NCBI GenBank assembly: GCA_003991915.1
Contig: RQTK01000097.1
Location: 619,140 to 683,139, forward strand
Direction of reading: 5' to 3'
Length of the DNA stretch: 64,000 nt
Source: Elysia chlorotica
Lineage: Eukaryota; Mollusca; Gastropoda; Plakobranchidae
Position 1 is the first letter of the stretch. The number at the start of each line of letters is the position of its first letter. Position numbers and translations under genes: made by a program. Positions 54,024 through 64,000 of the stretch are shown in pieces. The notes under the pieces were generated by a model, which did not search any database, had not been told where the DNA came from, and worked only from the letters and a program-made list of their open reading frames with translations.

Positions 54024-54186
54024 TTCATCATCATCATCATCATATAATAATTATGTGTATTCTACTTTCTACTCAACATTTATATGTTAATCTTATAATA
54101 ATTATAATCGTCTTTTCGCAGACAACTTTTCCATCTCTATGCAAGAATTCCAGCTTAATTGGACGGGAATGTTTCGCACGACTTAA
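52260..54186 (+). CDS. Four-EF-hand calcium-binding protein, last three exons
   Basis: Exons 52260-52384, 53163-53327 and 54122-54186 (stop TAA) give 117 residues; both introns are phase 1. The 5' end is missing: the first exon follows an acceptor (CGAATCAG) in phase 2. Four canonical 12-residue loops: DKDNNSALSMDE (19-30), DVDGDDAIGKIE (39-50), DNDFDGLVSMEE (74-85), DDDDNFSISMQE (94-105); positions 1, 3, 5 and 12 are Asp/Asn/Glu in all, so all should bind calcium. Loops 1-2 and 3-4 are separated by only 8 residues, against about 24 in calmodulin; loops 2-3 by 23. The two halves align at a 55-residue offset, the length of exon 2, with introns at loop codon 4 in both. I do not recognise the family; a secreted or matrix calcium binder is one possibility, but no signal peptide is visible in the exons found. 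Confidence 0.85.
52583..52635. repeat. (GA)n microsatellite in EF-hand intron
   Basis: GA run followed by a G-rich stretch (about 52625-52650). Confidence 0.93.
53328..53747 (+). repeat. Minisatellite starting at the EF-hand exon 2 splice donor
   Basis: Units of about 50-52 bp carry GACGGTGAGTTACAAAATCC followed by ATAGCCAATCTGTATTTGAC. GAGTTAC-like starts lie at 53330 (the real donor region), 53467, 53509, 53559, 53611, 53661 and, altered, 53711. The true exon end reads GATGACG|GTGAGTTACAAAA, so the unit includes a copy of the exon-intron boundary. A further outer repeat (GCATTTTAATAGTTACTCCC at 53398 and 53729) brackets the array. Confidence 0.93.
53838..54035. repeat. (CAT)n microsatellite in EF-hand intron
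   Basis: ATC/CAT units, imperfect at the left and pure from about 53955. It ends about 85 bp before the last EF-hand exon. Confidence 0.95.
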
Positions 54187-54288
54187 GATAATAAAATATC
54201 ATTCTATGAACAAATTAACACAATCTGGTCAATTTTGCTTCTCTCTGTATTTTATCAAAACGTGTTTGTATGAAATCCCATTCAATCC

Positions 54289-54294
54289 TTTAAT
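54289..54294 (-). terminator. Candidate poly(A) signal of chitin synthase
   Basis: ATTAAA on the minus strand about 180 bases past the chitin synthase stop. It is the variant hexamer, so support is modest. If used, the chitin synthase mRNA end overlaps that of the EF-hand gene. Confidence 0.35.
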
Positions 54295-54310
54295 CATGGC
54301 AAAAATGTGC

Positions 54311-54316
54311 AATAAA
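54311..54316 (+). terminator. Poly(A) signal of EF-hand gene
   Basis: AATAAA 125 bases after the stop codon at 54186. Another AATAAA at 54190 is too close to the stop to be likely. Confidence 0.55.
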
Positions 54317-54473
54317 AACGAAAACAAAAAGTTTCTTTTTATGAAAGGTAAACTTGTACGCTGTTGGAAGAGAAAAGCTAGTCCTAGAGTAGTCGGTTTC
54401 TCAGTGAATGACCTGATCGAGACCCTATTAGCATAGCCTTTAGCAAGCTGTCACTTACAACTGTGAAACTGTA

Positions 54474-54921
54474 TCAAAACCGCGTTGCTCCGTACACACC
54501 TCTACCAGCGTGTTTCTTGTTGAGACGTCTGGGACCCTGGTTCCGCGGTATCCCATCCTGATGCTCATTATAAAAATGGACACGGTGCTCAGGGTACGCG
54601 GGGTACCTTTTACCGTTTGTTATGTGGTTTGAGACAAAAGGTGTGGGGACGCCCCTGTAAGGGGAGTTATTAAATGCAGCTGCCCCACCCCGCGGCACTC
54701 TCGGTCTCCGCCCCTGGATGGTGTTCCTCAAGCGCCGCTCAAACGCGTTCTCCAAGGCGAAAGCTCCGAGCTGGCCCTGCCTGTCAAACATGGCCGACCT
54801 GCCTTGGCCGCGCCAACGGCCGTCCTCTGTGTGGTAAGATGGCGGCACAGATAGGATGTCCTCACCAGGCCTCGCCGTCCTCGCTGCCGGTGCCGGCCTG
54901 TTCACACCTACCTCGGAGTCG
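54474..54921 (-). CDS. Chitin synthase terminal exon with tandem acceptors
   Basis: The acceptor TTTATCTCCCAG|CGAC joins in phase to ...PDYG and gives DSEVGVNRPAPAARTARPGE, then a basic tail of 149 codons including the stop. Another AG 14 bases downstream (GAGGTAG|GTGTG) would shift the frame and stop after about 15 codons. The long frame has coding-like composition. Confidence 0.75.
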
Positions 54922-57900
54922 CTGGGAGATAAAGGATAATTCCATTGGTGTTACATTTCGTCTTTTTTAAATAACGGTAATTATATTCTTTTCTAACTTT
55001 ATCGAAATTATCATCTAATAAATAATAAGTTTAATTATTTTCTTCAAATGAGCCGGATAGGATCCTCCTTGGTAACCTAGGAAATTTTAAACCAGGCAAG
55101 AGAAACTCACTAACATAAAATAGAATGCGCCGTCCAGGTTTTCTTTTTTAATTAATAAATTCAATTTATAATTTCAGTTTTTGTTAAAACTGCGCTGTTA
55201 AAAAGTTGTGCGATTTCGCAGTAGCTCATCTTATATAATACTACACACAAAAACCTTTTGCAAACACCCAAAATAGTTATGTTTCCTTAAAAAATTAGGA
55301 ATTGTCTACATTTACCCAACCCGGTATAATACGTTTACATGAATGGAACATTTGTTGACACTCATTGTCATTCAAGAACAAACTATCCTCTCAGTGTACA
55401 GTGAGCCTTTGTGTCTTCAATAGACATAATGAAATTGATTTACTGAAGATATCCGTTCAACTGATTTGTATATTTTACCAATGCAAGAGCTTTTATAGGT
55501 ATTACATGCACATTAAATGCCATTGGAAAAGAACGAGGGTGTTGGCTCTTTAAGTTGAACGATTATGATATTTGGTGAACGTCAAATACAGTATTCTCAT
55601 ATCTTCTAGGACTTAATCAGGCTAAGCGGGTGTGCCACAATAGCCTTGACATTTACTTGGTTAACTCGTGCAATGCATAATGGGACCTTTAGCTAAAACG
55701 CTCCCTACCTTATAAGATAAAATACTGAAGCGCTTTTCTACGGGAAACATTCCCTTACAGAAGAGGTGCAGTGCATAAATAGTTGTTAGAGGCTTCGTTG
55801 TAACGGCGCCCAAAGCAAAGAACGAAGGCGATTGGCGTCCACTCCTAGCTCTACACTAGACTGACTGAGCTAACGATTCATCAAAAAACCTCTTGTTCGA
55901 GATGTGTAATTGAATTATCGTTTTTTTTTTGTCAGTATAATGGACCGGCTAAGTCAGTAGTCCAGGTTGGTCGTACTGTCTCGTGTGTGGCAGCACATAA
56001 AATTGCCAGTCGCAAGTCTTGGGGGCCGTCCGCAAAATAACTTGTTTAGTGCTGACGTTGGGCGTTAAGCAACCCAACTCAACCCAACTGAACTGAACCT
56101 ATACCCGTAGTCTGGCTGCGGTTCGTCCAGGCCAGCGTCCCCGCTGACCACCGAGACGCTGGTGTCCACGCCCCCCTCGCTGCCCTGGTCCAGGTAGTCC
56201 GGCAGCGGCTCCGTGAAGTCCGGCTCGGGCTCCAGCTCGATGTTCCGCAGCTTCTGCAGCTCGCTCACCCGGATGATGATCTCCCGCACCTGAAAGTATA
56301 AGGGAAGATACGATAAAACTGCATTTCTTCTTTTAAGGCACATAAGGGTAGACAGATTTTCAATGTTTACAAACTTTGTTTCATGTGGAAATAACTTTGT
56401 CTAGTTCAGATATTCATACATTGTTATTTTTCCACAACAAACCAGAGGGAAACAGATCACAGCTCAGTTACTGATTCATAAAAAAGACACATTAGTTTTG
56501 TTTGATTGTATCCAACGCCAGCTCTATACAGGGCACAATCTGGACGGGCCCGAAGACTGGAGTCTGACTATTTTATGTGCTACCCCTTATGAAACAGGTC
56601 GAAGAGGACTGGACTCCTGTCTCGACCGGTCGGATTAATCTGACACCGATCCAATCAATAGGGAATGATATCGAAAAGATACATTTTGAGCAATTTGTAG
56701 GATTCGAACCACGGACCTTCCAATCTGGAGATTAACACTTTACAACTTCAATCAAATTTCTCCCTACGGAATACAGAATACAGAATACAATATAATATCA
56801 CATTTTGAAAGATTTCTTTACGGTAGAGATTCGGGACTGTTAAATTTTATTGTTCGGTTTGATTCCGTTGCTTAGCGTCTATCGTCAGCACCATATTGTG
56901 AATGTTTCTCAAGACTCACATCTGACAATATTACGTGCTCCTACACAGTGCGGGGGTATCATCACTCTTGTGTGAGCCGGTCACGTTATACTGACACCGA
57001 GACAAACGGTAGGGGGCGAAATCGAAAGGAAAGATGGAAAGACATTCCAAGAGCAACAAATTGGCTGGGAATCACAAAAAGGACAGCCTCATATTAAGAT
57101 TATATTTTACCTTTTCTTGCTCTTTTTGATGACTTCCAATTCCGAGACTTGTAATAGACAGAGTGTGCAAGAATGTTCCCCATCTGCAAATAGTATTGAA
57201 CCTCAACTATTCACATTAAAACACAAACTATGTAAAAATGTAATATCGAATTGATAAAATATTTCGACAATGTAATAAAATAATATTCTGAAAGCTATTT
57301 TTTGTTCAAACTTAATAATTTTCAGAATTCTTAAATTTTCTCATCAATAGAAATAATTTCTAATAATTTCTACCGTTCAACTACAATACTGGATACTCGC
57401 CGCTACAGCAAAGTGTTGCAGGGACTTTAAACAAAACTAATTAGCTTTTGATCAATTAAGTTAGATACAATTCTTCTTTCTACTTAAAAACATTGTTTTT
57501 TGAACGAAACTGTTATATTTTCAACCAGATGACGCTTCACGAACGTCATGACACTATCTTTATCTGGCAATCTGGTTTAATTTTAGTCACACCAATGGTT
57601 ATATCAGTCAATACCGGAATTTTGCTTACCGATGCAAAAACATGCCAAGAAACTGCACGATGAGGATGATGGAGAAACAGGAGAGGAAGATGAGTCCCAG
57701 AGGCTGGAAGCTCAGGTAGCCCTGGTCGTCTATCCGAGGGATGTGCACAAACATGTGATCCTTCAGCTCGTTCTGCAGGATCTCAAGCTGAAAGATAAAG
57801 TTGAAATAAGCTCAAAACCTTTTAGTAATACTCTTAAATTTATAAAATTTAGTCTTAAAAAAATTACTTACGAATAATTCCACAATTTTTTCAAATCTGT

Positions 57901-60900
57901 GAGTTGGATCAATTGTGAAATCGATCTCTCGTTCAGTTACAACACTAAAATATTAATTATGTCAATAGCCGTTTGGCTGTTTACTTTTTCGTGGCAAAAA
58001 CGCGTTGTTAGCATATTCTCACATTATATTATTTAGATAACTTTATTTAACAACGAAACCGTAGGCTTTGTTTGTTTTAAATGATATCTCGATTTGTAAG
58101 TAATAAAAAGTATCAACGCTGAAGAGATTTAAGTGCAAATTATTTTATAAAACAAAACAAAAAACACATAATTATGGCTTTCCTGTATGCAAATAATCAC
58201 TTTAATGTTAGAAAGAAAGGGGTGTCAATTTTTTGGAATTATTTTACTGTTGGACATAGGCTAAATAGTCTCCACGAAACAATAATGTCTAACACTCCTT
58301 CATGATGAATATAATATTAACTAAATCCGTAAAATAATATTAACTTAGAAAGGTGAAGACGAACCATAGTTTGTCTATTTGAAATTCACTTGTGATGAGA
58401 AGAATTGGAGGTGGCTCAATGGCAGGGCTCACGACTTATTTTTGAGTTTTCAAGGGTTCGATTTCCGAACAGACTGTCTTCTTCTGTACAGCTACACATT
58501 GCCGAAGCATGAGTATAATGTATCCGTCCTTGTATCATTGATCTGTCACTGTGATAGTCAGACTTGGGTCCCGTCTGAGATACATAGCGTATCTCCTGAC
58601 TATGGAAATTAAGACAAACGAACACACGAAATCACTCTAAGTGAGCTCTGTATATTTCAAGATTGAATCAAACCTGCATGAAAAGAGCAATCCAAACAGC
58701 CGTGGTCATGAAGAAAGCAAACACCACGTTATTCCTGAGGGTGAGCAGGTCCCGATGAATCCTCTCCCTTTCTAAAGGGTCCTAGGAAAAAACAAAAGTG
58801 CGGAATAGGGTCCGTCGATAAAGTGTTGATGGTGGAGATCATATTAAGTTCAAGTTGTTTTAAAAATGATGAATAAAATGATTTTAATAGACTAAAGAAC
58901 TATATTATTTAATTTAGTAATTTAAGTTGAGCTGCGAAGCTAATTCATAAAAATTAATACTTAGCGACAACAATAAAAAAAACCACGTTAAAATGTACCC
59001 GCGAGCACAATTTTAACGTTATTGATTACATATTATCTTAGATTCGTGGTATTTAGACAAGTTTAGCTACTTCAAGAATACTTAATGGATATTATCAGAC
59101 TAGATAAGAGGAGAAATTAAAAAATTGCTTGTCCAAAACATTTGTATAGTCTACACTTAATATAAGTAAGAAAAAAAAATATAGTTATATAATAAATTGA
59201 TATTTTGTATACACCAACTCGAAATAGAACTGGATAATCTGAATTCATATTAAAATTCAAATTAAAAGAAATCTAGCTATAGTCATGGTTTAAGGTGTAC
59301 ATAAACCTAAGGCTTATATAATAATACAAAAATGTAATTTGGCTGGAACTATCTGAAAGTTGTCTATATAATATATGCATGTTTAAACTTTTTTTTTTTT
59401 CGGGTAAAGACATTAACATTAACAATAACAAAAACAGTAACAATAGCAAAAACAAAACAAACAACAGAAACTTGAGAACAGATCACCTCGTCAATGGGCT
59501 GGAGGTACTTGGCCATGACCTGCGCCCAGAAAACCCTCTCTCTGTCCCCCACAACCTTGATGGGCCCTTCCCCCAGGGCGGGGTGGTTGATCCAGGACGC
59601 CCACCCTCTGTCCTGGTCGGGGGACGCTGCAGATGCAGCTGGCATGGCGGACACCACCACCTGAACACAGAGTACACAAATAATGGCATGTAGGTTTTAA
59701 CTCTCCTCCCTCCTGCCCCACTGTTGGTTTTTCTGGGCTAATTCCTAGTCTTTCCTCCAGAATTATAATAATATTACACCCGACATGATTAATTAATGGG
59801 TAATTTCATAATCTAAGTGCCCATAGCAAAATTTCAAAAAATGAATTGTCAGAATTGTTTTCAAATATAAGGATCTCCGATAGTAACAGTGGTCAGCTAT
59901 TTCTATGTATTCAAAACTCAGAAGATAATATCCATAGGGGGAACCCATCTTTCCAGTTTGCACGATTGGAATTTGACAAAAGAAAAGAACATTCTGGCAA
60001 GGCAAGCATCATAAGGAAGGGGTTGCTAAAAAACTAGACGTTTACATGCTGTAGAGAAATCGATAAACGGCACTTGAAAATTCTCTTTTATGGTATTTTT
60101 TATATTTATACTCCGAAAGTGATGATTAAAACGACAACAATGTTGTCAGATTTTGCTGAACAATAAATTAAGATCAAAAGATGGTAATTCATTATTGATT
60201 TTTTTATCTATCTATTTATTTATTGAGAACAATAATGGCAATTTTCAATTAAATAAATGAAGCCAAAATGTTATTGTTAAGAAGAGTGTGAGCCGTTGAA
60301 GGGATGTCATGTGTAAGAGATTGGACGAAAGAACGAAACGACGCTACAATCGCCCAATAATACAGGAACAGACCACAGGGGATTGGTGTCACTTGCTCAA
60401 ACTTACTTGTTCGAGTGGATGGTCAGGGCTGAGCTCTCCTTGCCTTGCCCTGGCATCTCCCTCCTCACATTCACTGTCGCTGGACTCAGCTGGAGGAATC
60501 AGACCAGGCAGGGGCAGTGGGCCTGGGCCAGCCATGTTATCCTTGGCTCCGTGCCCTGGCCGTTTGGAGCCTGCTCTCCCCGAATGTCTACTGTGTCGCA
60601 GCTCGTCAATGAGCTCGCGCAGCAAGCTGTTGGTGGATTCCATGGAACTCACAGACAGGTTGTCTGATGTCTGGAAAAACAAGGGAAGGAAATCTGTATC
60701 ATTACAAAGAAAATCAAACATATAAGCAATACGATAAGTGCCAATATTAACAGAAGACAGTATGAAACTTGTCCAACCACAGCCCCACCCCAGCCACCGA
60801 CGATAGTCTGTCTCTGGCCTTACTGCTACGAGGATCTACCGTGACACTTGTTCATTCTTTTTCTTTGTTGAAATACGGACGGTAGGAAAGTCAGCGGACC

Positions 60901-63900
60901 ATTTTACTAAGGCTTGAAGAACGAAGGAATCGCCTCAATTTTCAGACCTACATACACATAATCGCTTACTATTTCACACTCTCTGGTATTATCAACCACA
61001 ACACCTCCATGCCCAATTTGTTCTAAACTTGTTTACAAAATAATGAGGTAGAACAGTGAAAGGAAACAGCCAATTTTGAAAAATTTAAATCGCGCAGGTC
61101 AAAATATATGGTCGGGGACAACATTAATATGCATTTAATATAACTTCAATCGCAAGAGTTTATGAATCAAATAATCGGTTATAAAATCGTACCGACTCAT
61201 TTGGTGCCTTGTCCTTTTTCTTTTTCTTAGATGATGAGTAAAGCATATCCCTGAACTGACGAGTTATTTCACCGAATTCTTCAACAAAGCGCCTGCAATG
61301 TAGGAAATAAAAGAAAGAAACGCATTAAAAAGGGCTACATTATTTATATCGAAAAGATGCGAATGAAATGCATTATTCAACCCAGTGGTAGTACTTTTTT
61401 AACAAGATCATTTCAACATCAATTAAAAACTTTTCATAACTCAGCTATTTTAGCGTGTAGAATTGTAAAAAAAAGACTTTCCATATTTTCAAAATGTGTG
61501 TACTGTTGGATGATATAATCTGTGTATGTGGTTGTGTATTTGTGAACTAACCTCAACCCAAGCCAGCCGAATATCCCGATTCTGGACTGCTCTTTCATCT
61601 TTCTCTTCTCTTCCTTATCCTGTTTTTCTTTCTCCAGTTCCTCCTTGGATTTCTTGACGGGAGTTTCCCTGGTGCCCCAGGACACGACATGCAAGTTGGT
61701 CAGGAAGTAGATGGTCAAGACGAGGTAACCCGCGGGGATACAGATGAAGTAGATCGCGCCCGGCACCAAGTCGCCTATCTCACGCGGGTGTAGGCAGCCG
61801 GAAGTTACGAAGATGACTACAATCATCACCTGGAACCAACATGGAAGTATTTTTTTGTATTTTATTATATTTTTGTTAATATATATTAAACAAGTATTAG
61901 GCTGAGGTATTCTTCAGGTTGTGTGCTACAAATTTCTCCTCCAAAAACAATTTAAACCAACACTCCGCAAGATAGAAGTCTCCAATATCAATTCCAGTAA
62001 ATTAGTAAAATGTGCACTATTTTAAACAGTTTCGTACATATCCTTGATAGCCATCAAAAACATAACATCGTTGTACATGGCAGTGAAATCACTGAAAACG
62101 AGTTCTTTCGGTCGGTAAATATCAGGTTTTATAGATAGATCTAGGTATACTCTGAGGATAATATAAAAAGCACTCCAGATTTTTCTGCCTTGACTGTTAT
62201 GAACGAAAGTCGAATTTCACAACTGAGGAATGATAATTACTATTTGGGCGTCATTTAGCTCAGATTTTTAAACTTTGAACTAACAAGATCAATTTATGGG
62301 CGTGATGCCGCCGTCTTATTTTTATCATTCTTTCATAAAACTTGTCGGAACGTAACAAGCTCATCCTGTTAGCCACAGTTATATCATAACCATGACATTC
62401 GTGCTTCTGATTAAGAATTAACCCCTGGCTGGTGATAGAGGGCTGTTAATGTAGGACGTATCGTAAACAAGACGTTGGATGTGCAGGAAATACCGTAACA
62501 AGACGTTGTGGCTAGTGATGGAGGACATACCATGAACATGACATTGGGGCTAATAATGGAGGACGTACCAAAAACACGACGTTGGTGTTGCATGATGTAG
62601 CCTAGGCATCACTTTGGTGATGGAGGAAGTACCATGAACAAGACATTGGGACTAATGATGGATAACATACCATAAAGACGTTTTAGCTAGTGGCGAGACC
62701 TAGCGATGGAGGACATACCATAAACAAGACTTTTTGGTTGGTGATGCGGGACGTACCATAAACAAGACGTTTGGGTGGGTGATGCGGGACGTACCATAAA
62801 CAAGACGTTGGGTTGGTGATGCGGGACGTACCATAAACAAGACGTTGGGGCTGGTGATGCGGGACGTACCATAAACAAGACGTTGGGCTGGTGATGCGGG
62901 ACGTACCATAAACAAGACGTTTGGGTGGGTGATGCGGGACGTACCATAAACAAGACGTTTGGGCTGGTGATGGAGCCGTCTATGGCAGTGCCCACTGTGC
63001 CAACCATGACGATGGTCATGATGATGGCGAAGACGGCGCTCATCACGGCGGCCACGGAGAGCTGGGTACTGGGCTTGGCCAACATGCACAGCAGCAAGTA
63101 CCCCACGGCAGGCAAGATGGACAGAAGGTACGACTGGAACACCGTGATCTTAAACACAACCTGGTCAATTAAACATGTTTGAGGTTTAGAAACGCAAGGG
63201 CGTGCAAACAGATTGGTATCGTTTATGTAATTCTATTTTTTCGCTCGACAAAAAGAAATAGCTAGAGATAATATTTCAAAATAATAATTTAATTTAGGAA
63301 AACGTCGTTCTAAGTTTTGCGAAGTTAATTTTTCTCATCTAAAGGCATAAATATATGTCTTTAAATATATGTTCAACAGTCTCACGTCAGATTTTACCGT
63401 TTAAAAAATTTTAACAGGTTTTAATAAAACACCATGAATACTCAATTTATGGAAATCGACAAGCATCATAAAATTTGAAAAAAATATATATATTTAATTG
63501 CGTTAGATGATTTGATAAGGCTTGTTAAAAGGTATAAACCAGACGGTGTGTTAGATGATTTGATAGGGCTTGTGACGTTGTGCTAGATGATTTGATAGGT
63601 CTTGTAAAAAGGTATAAACCAGACGGTGTGTTAGATGATTTGATAGGGCTTGTTAAAAGGTATAAACCAGACGGTGTGTTAGATGATTTGATAGGTCTTG
63701 TAAAAAGGTATGAACCAGACGGTGTGTTAGATGATTTGATAGGGCTTGTAAAAAGGTATAAACCAGACGTTGTGTTACCTGGTAAGCTCCAGCCATCATC
63801 AACAGCACAGTGGCCGGCCCCAGAAGGGTCGACACAAACATCATGGTCTGGTAGAAGATGTACAGGGTACTCACGTTGTCATTCATGTGCACCACGTTAC

Positions 63901-63909
63901 GCCAGTCAC
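54474..63909 (-). CDS. Chitin synthase, C-terminal part, eleven exons
   Basis: Membrane glycosyltransferase that polymerises UDP-GlcNAc and extrudes chitin. Minus-strand exons in order: 63909-63779, 63160-62945, 61829-61552, 61292-61193, 60670-60407, 59660-59487, 58781-58674, 57787-57630, 57183-57111, 56289-56105, 54921-54474 (TGA); about 710 residues, all junctions in phase. The catalytic part with the EDR and QRRRW motifs lies beyond the right edge. Visible are a cluster of five hydrophobic segments (STLYIFYQTMMFVSTLLGP; LLSILPAVGYLLLCML; VAAVMSAVFAIIMTIVM; VMIVVIFVTSG; AIYFICIPAGYLVLTIYF), then the SWGTR signature of metazoan chitin synthases, a charged coiled coil (KKSKEELEKEKQDKEEKRK), a Ser/Pro-rich linker, WINHPALGEGPIKVVGDRER, and two more membrane helices (NVVFAFFMTTAVWIALF; GLIFLSCFSIILIVQF). 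The cytosolic tail of about 230 residues is acidic then Arg/Gly/Asn-rich. Only the last junction was chosen mainly by frame. Confidence 0.92.
54922..56104. other. Chitin synthase last intron
   Basis: AT-rich intron with one plus-oriented SINE (55936-56099) at its donor end; nothing else recognised. Confidence 0.7.
55936..56099 (+). repeat. SINE abutting a chitin synthase splice donor
   Basis: GACCGGCTAAGTCAGTAG, CTGTCTCGTGTGTGGCAGC, CAGTCGCAAGTCTTGGGGG, TTTAGTGCTGACGTTGG and a tail of CAACCCAACTCAACCCAAC match the family. It is antisense to the gene. Its tail reaches to within about six bases of exon 56289-56105. Confidence 0.85.
56505..56745 (-). repeat. SINE in chitin synthase intron
   Basis: The reverse strand has a B box (GTGGTTCGAATCCTAC), core (GACCGGTCGAGACAGGAGTC, GTCAGACTCCAGTCTTCGGG) and tail start (TATAGAGCTGGCGTTGGA). 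Confidence 0.82.
56873..57072 (-). repeat. SINE in chitin synthase intron
   Basis: The reverse strand carries the core (GTGACCGGCTCACACAAGAG, GTCAGATGTGAGTCTTGAG, CACAATATGGTGCTGACG) and a tail AGACGCTAAGCAAC; the tRNA head is degraded. Its head end lies about 40 bases from exon 57183-57111. Confidence 0.75.
58410..58605 (+). repeat. SINE head and diverged core
   Basis: A box (GAGGTGGCTCAATGGCAGGG) and B box (AAGGGTTCGATTTCC), then a diverged core (GTATAATGTATCCGTCC, GTCAGACTTGGGTCCCG). Lies in a chitin synthase intron about 70 bases from an exon. Confidence 0.6.
62425..62944 (-). repeat. Minisatellite built from a chitin synthase exon-donor junction
   Basis: Sense (minus) units of 36-39 bp read CCCAACGTCTTGTTTATG|GT followed by ACGTCCCGCATCACCAG. 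The true exon ends ...CGTCTTGTTTATG|GTACGTCC at 62945. About six clean copies lie next to the exon (62700-62944) and about six decayed ones further into the intron (62425-62700). Most copies keep a GTACGT or GTATGT donor-like hexamer. Confidence 0.95.
63503..63776 (-). repeat. 48-bp minisatellite next to another chitin synthase donor
   Basis: Plus-strand units start TTAGATGATTTGATAGG and end AAACCAGACGGTGTG; starts lie at 63503, 63551, 63583 (after a shortened unit), 63631, 63679 and 63727. The array ends two bases inside the intron: the real donor reads GTAACACAACGTCTGG while repeats read CTAACACACCGTCTGG, so the unit starts at donor position +3 and the copies lack the GT. Confidence 0.93.
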
Positions 63910-63914
63910 CTGGT

Positions 63915-63940
63915 GGTTATTATTATTATTATTATTATTA

Positions 63941-63980
<40 letters not shown>

Positions 63981-64000
63981 CATTATTATTATTATTATTA
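63915..64000. repeat. (ATT)n microsatellite at window edge
   Basis: ATT run with two ATC variants. It begins about six bases upstream of the acceptor CACCAG of the chitin synthase exon 63909-63779, so it occupies the polypyrimidine-tract region of that intron. On the sense strand this is AAT-rich. Confidence 0.95.

Noticed and set aside
56065..56343. ORF end GYRFSSVGLSWVA as the chitin synthase C-terminus
   Set aside because: These residues are antisense SINE tail. A donor at 56104 joins in phase to the long terminal exon at 54921. It remains a possible intron-retention product.
62687..63157. 156-codon ORF reading from the chitin synthase exon through the minisatellite
   Set aside because: The first 72 codons are the real exon. 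The continuation is read-through of donor-containing repeats, and the family sequence resumes correctly only by splicing at 62945 to the exon starting at 61829.

Overview
The window is animal nuclear DNA: AT-rich, full of microsatellites and tRNA-derived SINEs, with protein genes split into many short exons by GT-AG introns. A chitin synthase of the metazoan type (SWGTR motif, late coiled coil) next to a vesicular monoamine transporter, plus a SINE family whose tail ends in a CAACTCAA-like motif, suggests a lophotrochozoan and most likely a gastropod mollusc. The species call is inference; the gene calls rest on reading exons and joining frames by hand.

Layout. From 1 to about 33.6 kb I find no convincing intact gene. 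This part holds microsatellites, a 54-bp minisatellite (7405-7838), a 2-kb tandem duplication (20805-24398) with an inverted-repeat insertion in one copy, a broken transposase remnant (27530-27940), a 30-bp minisatellite open in several frames (30168-30802) and tRNA-like/SINE copies. One short ORF with a signal-peptide look sits at 3435-3629 (minus).

From 33597 to 46799 (plus) lies a nearly complete 16-exon vesicular monoamine transporter gene (SLC18/VMAT family). Every internal junction is in phase, and one intron is of the rare GC-AG type. Just downstream is an inverted repeat in permuted order (A-B ... A'-B', 47343-47778). From 52260 to 54186 (plus) are the last three exons of a four-EF-hand protein built by an exact internal duplication of a 55-residue exon. 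From 54474 to 63909 (minus) are the last eleven exons of a chitin synthase (transmembrane and C-terminal part; the catalytic part lies beyond the right edge). The EF-hand and chitin synthase genes converge tail to tail.

The most striking pattern is that three introns (one in the EF-hand gene, two in chitin synthase) carry minisatellites that begin at the 5' splice site. In two of them the repeat unit contains a copy of the exon-intron junction, giving rows of decoy splice donors. The genes do not form one pathway. VMAT loads monoamines into synaptic vesicles, chitin synthase makes extracellular chitin, and the EF-hand protein binds calcium in an unknown setting.
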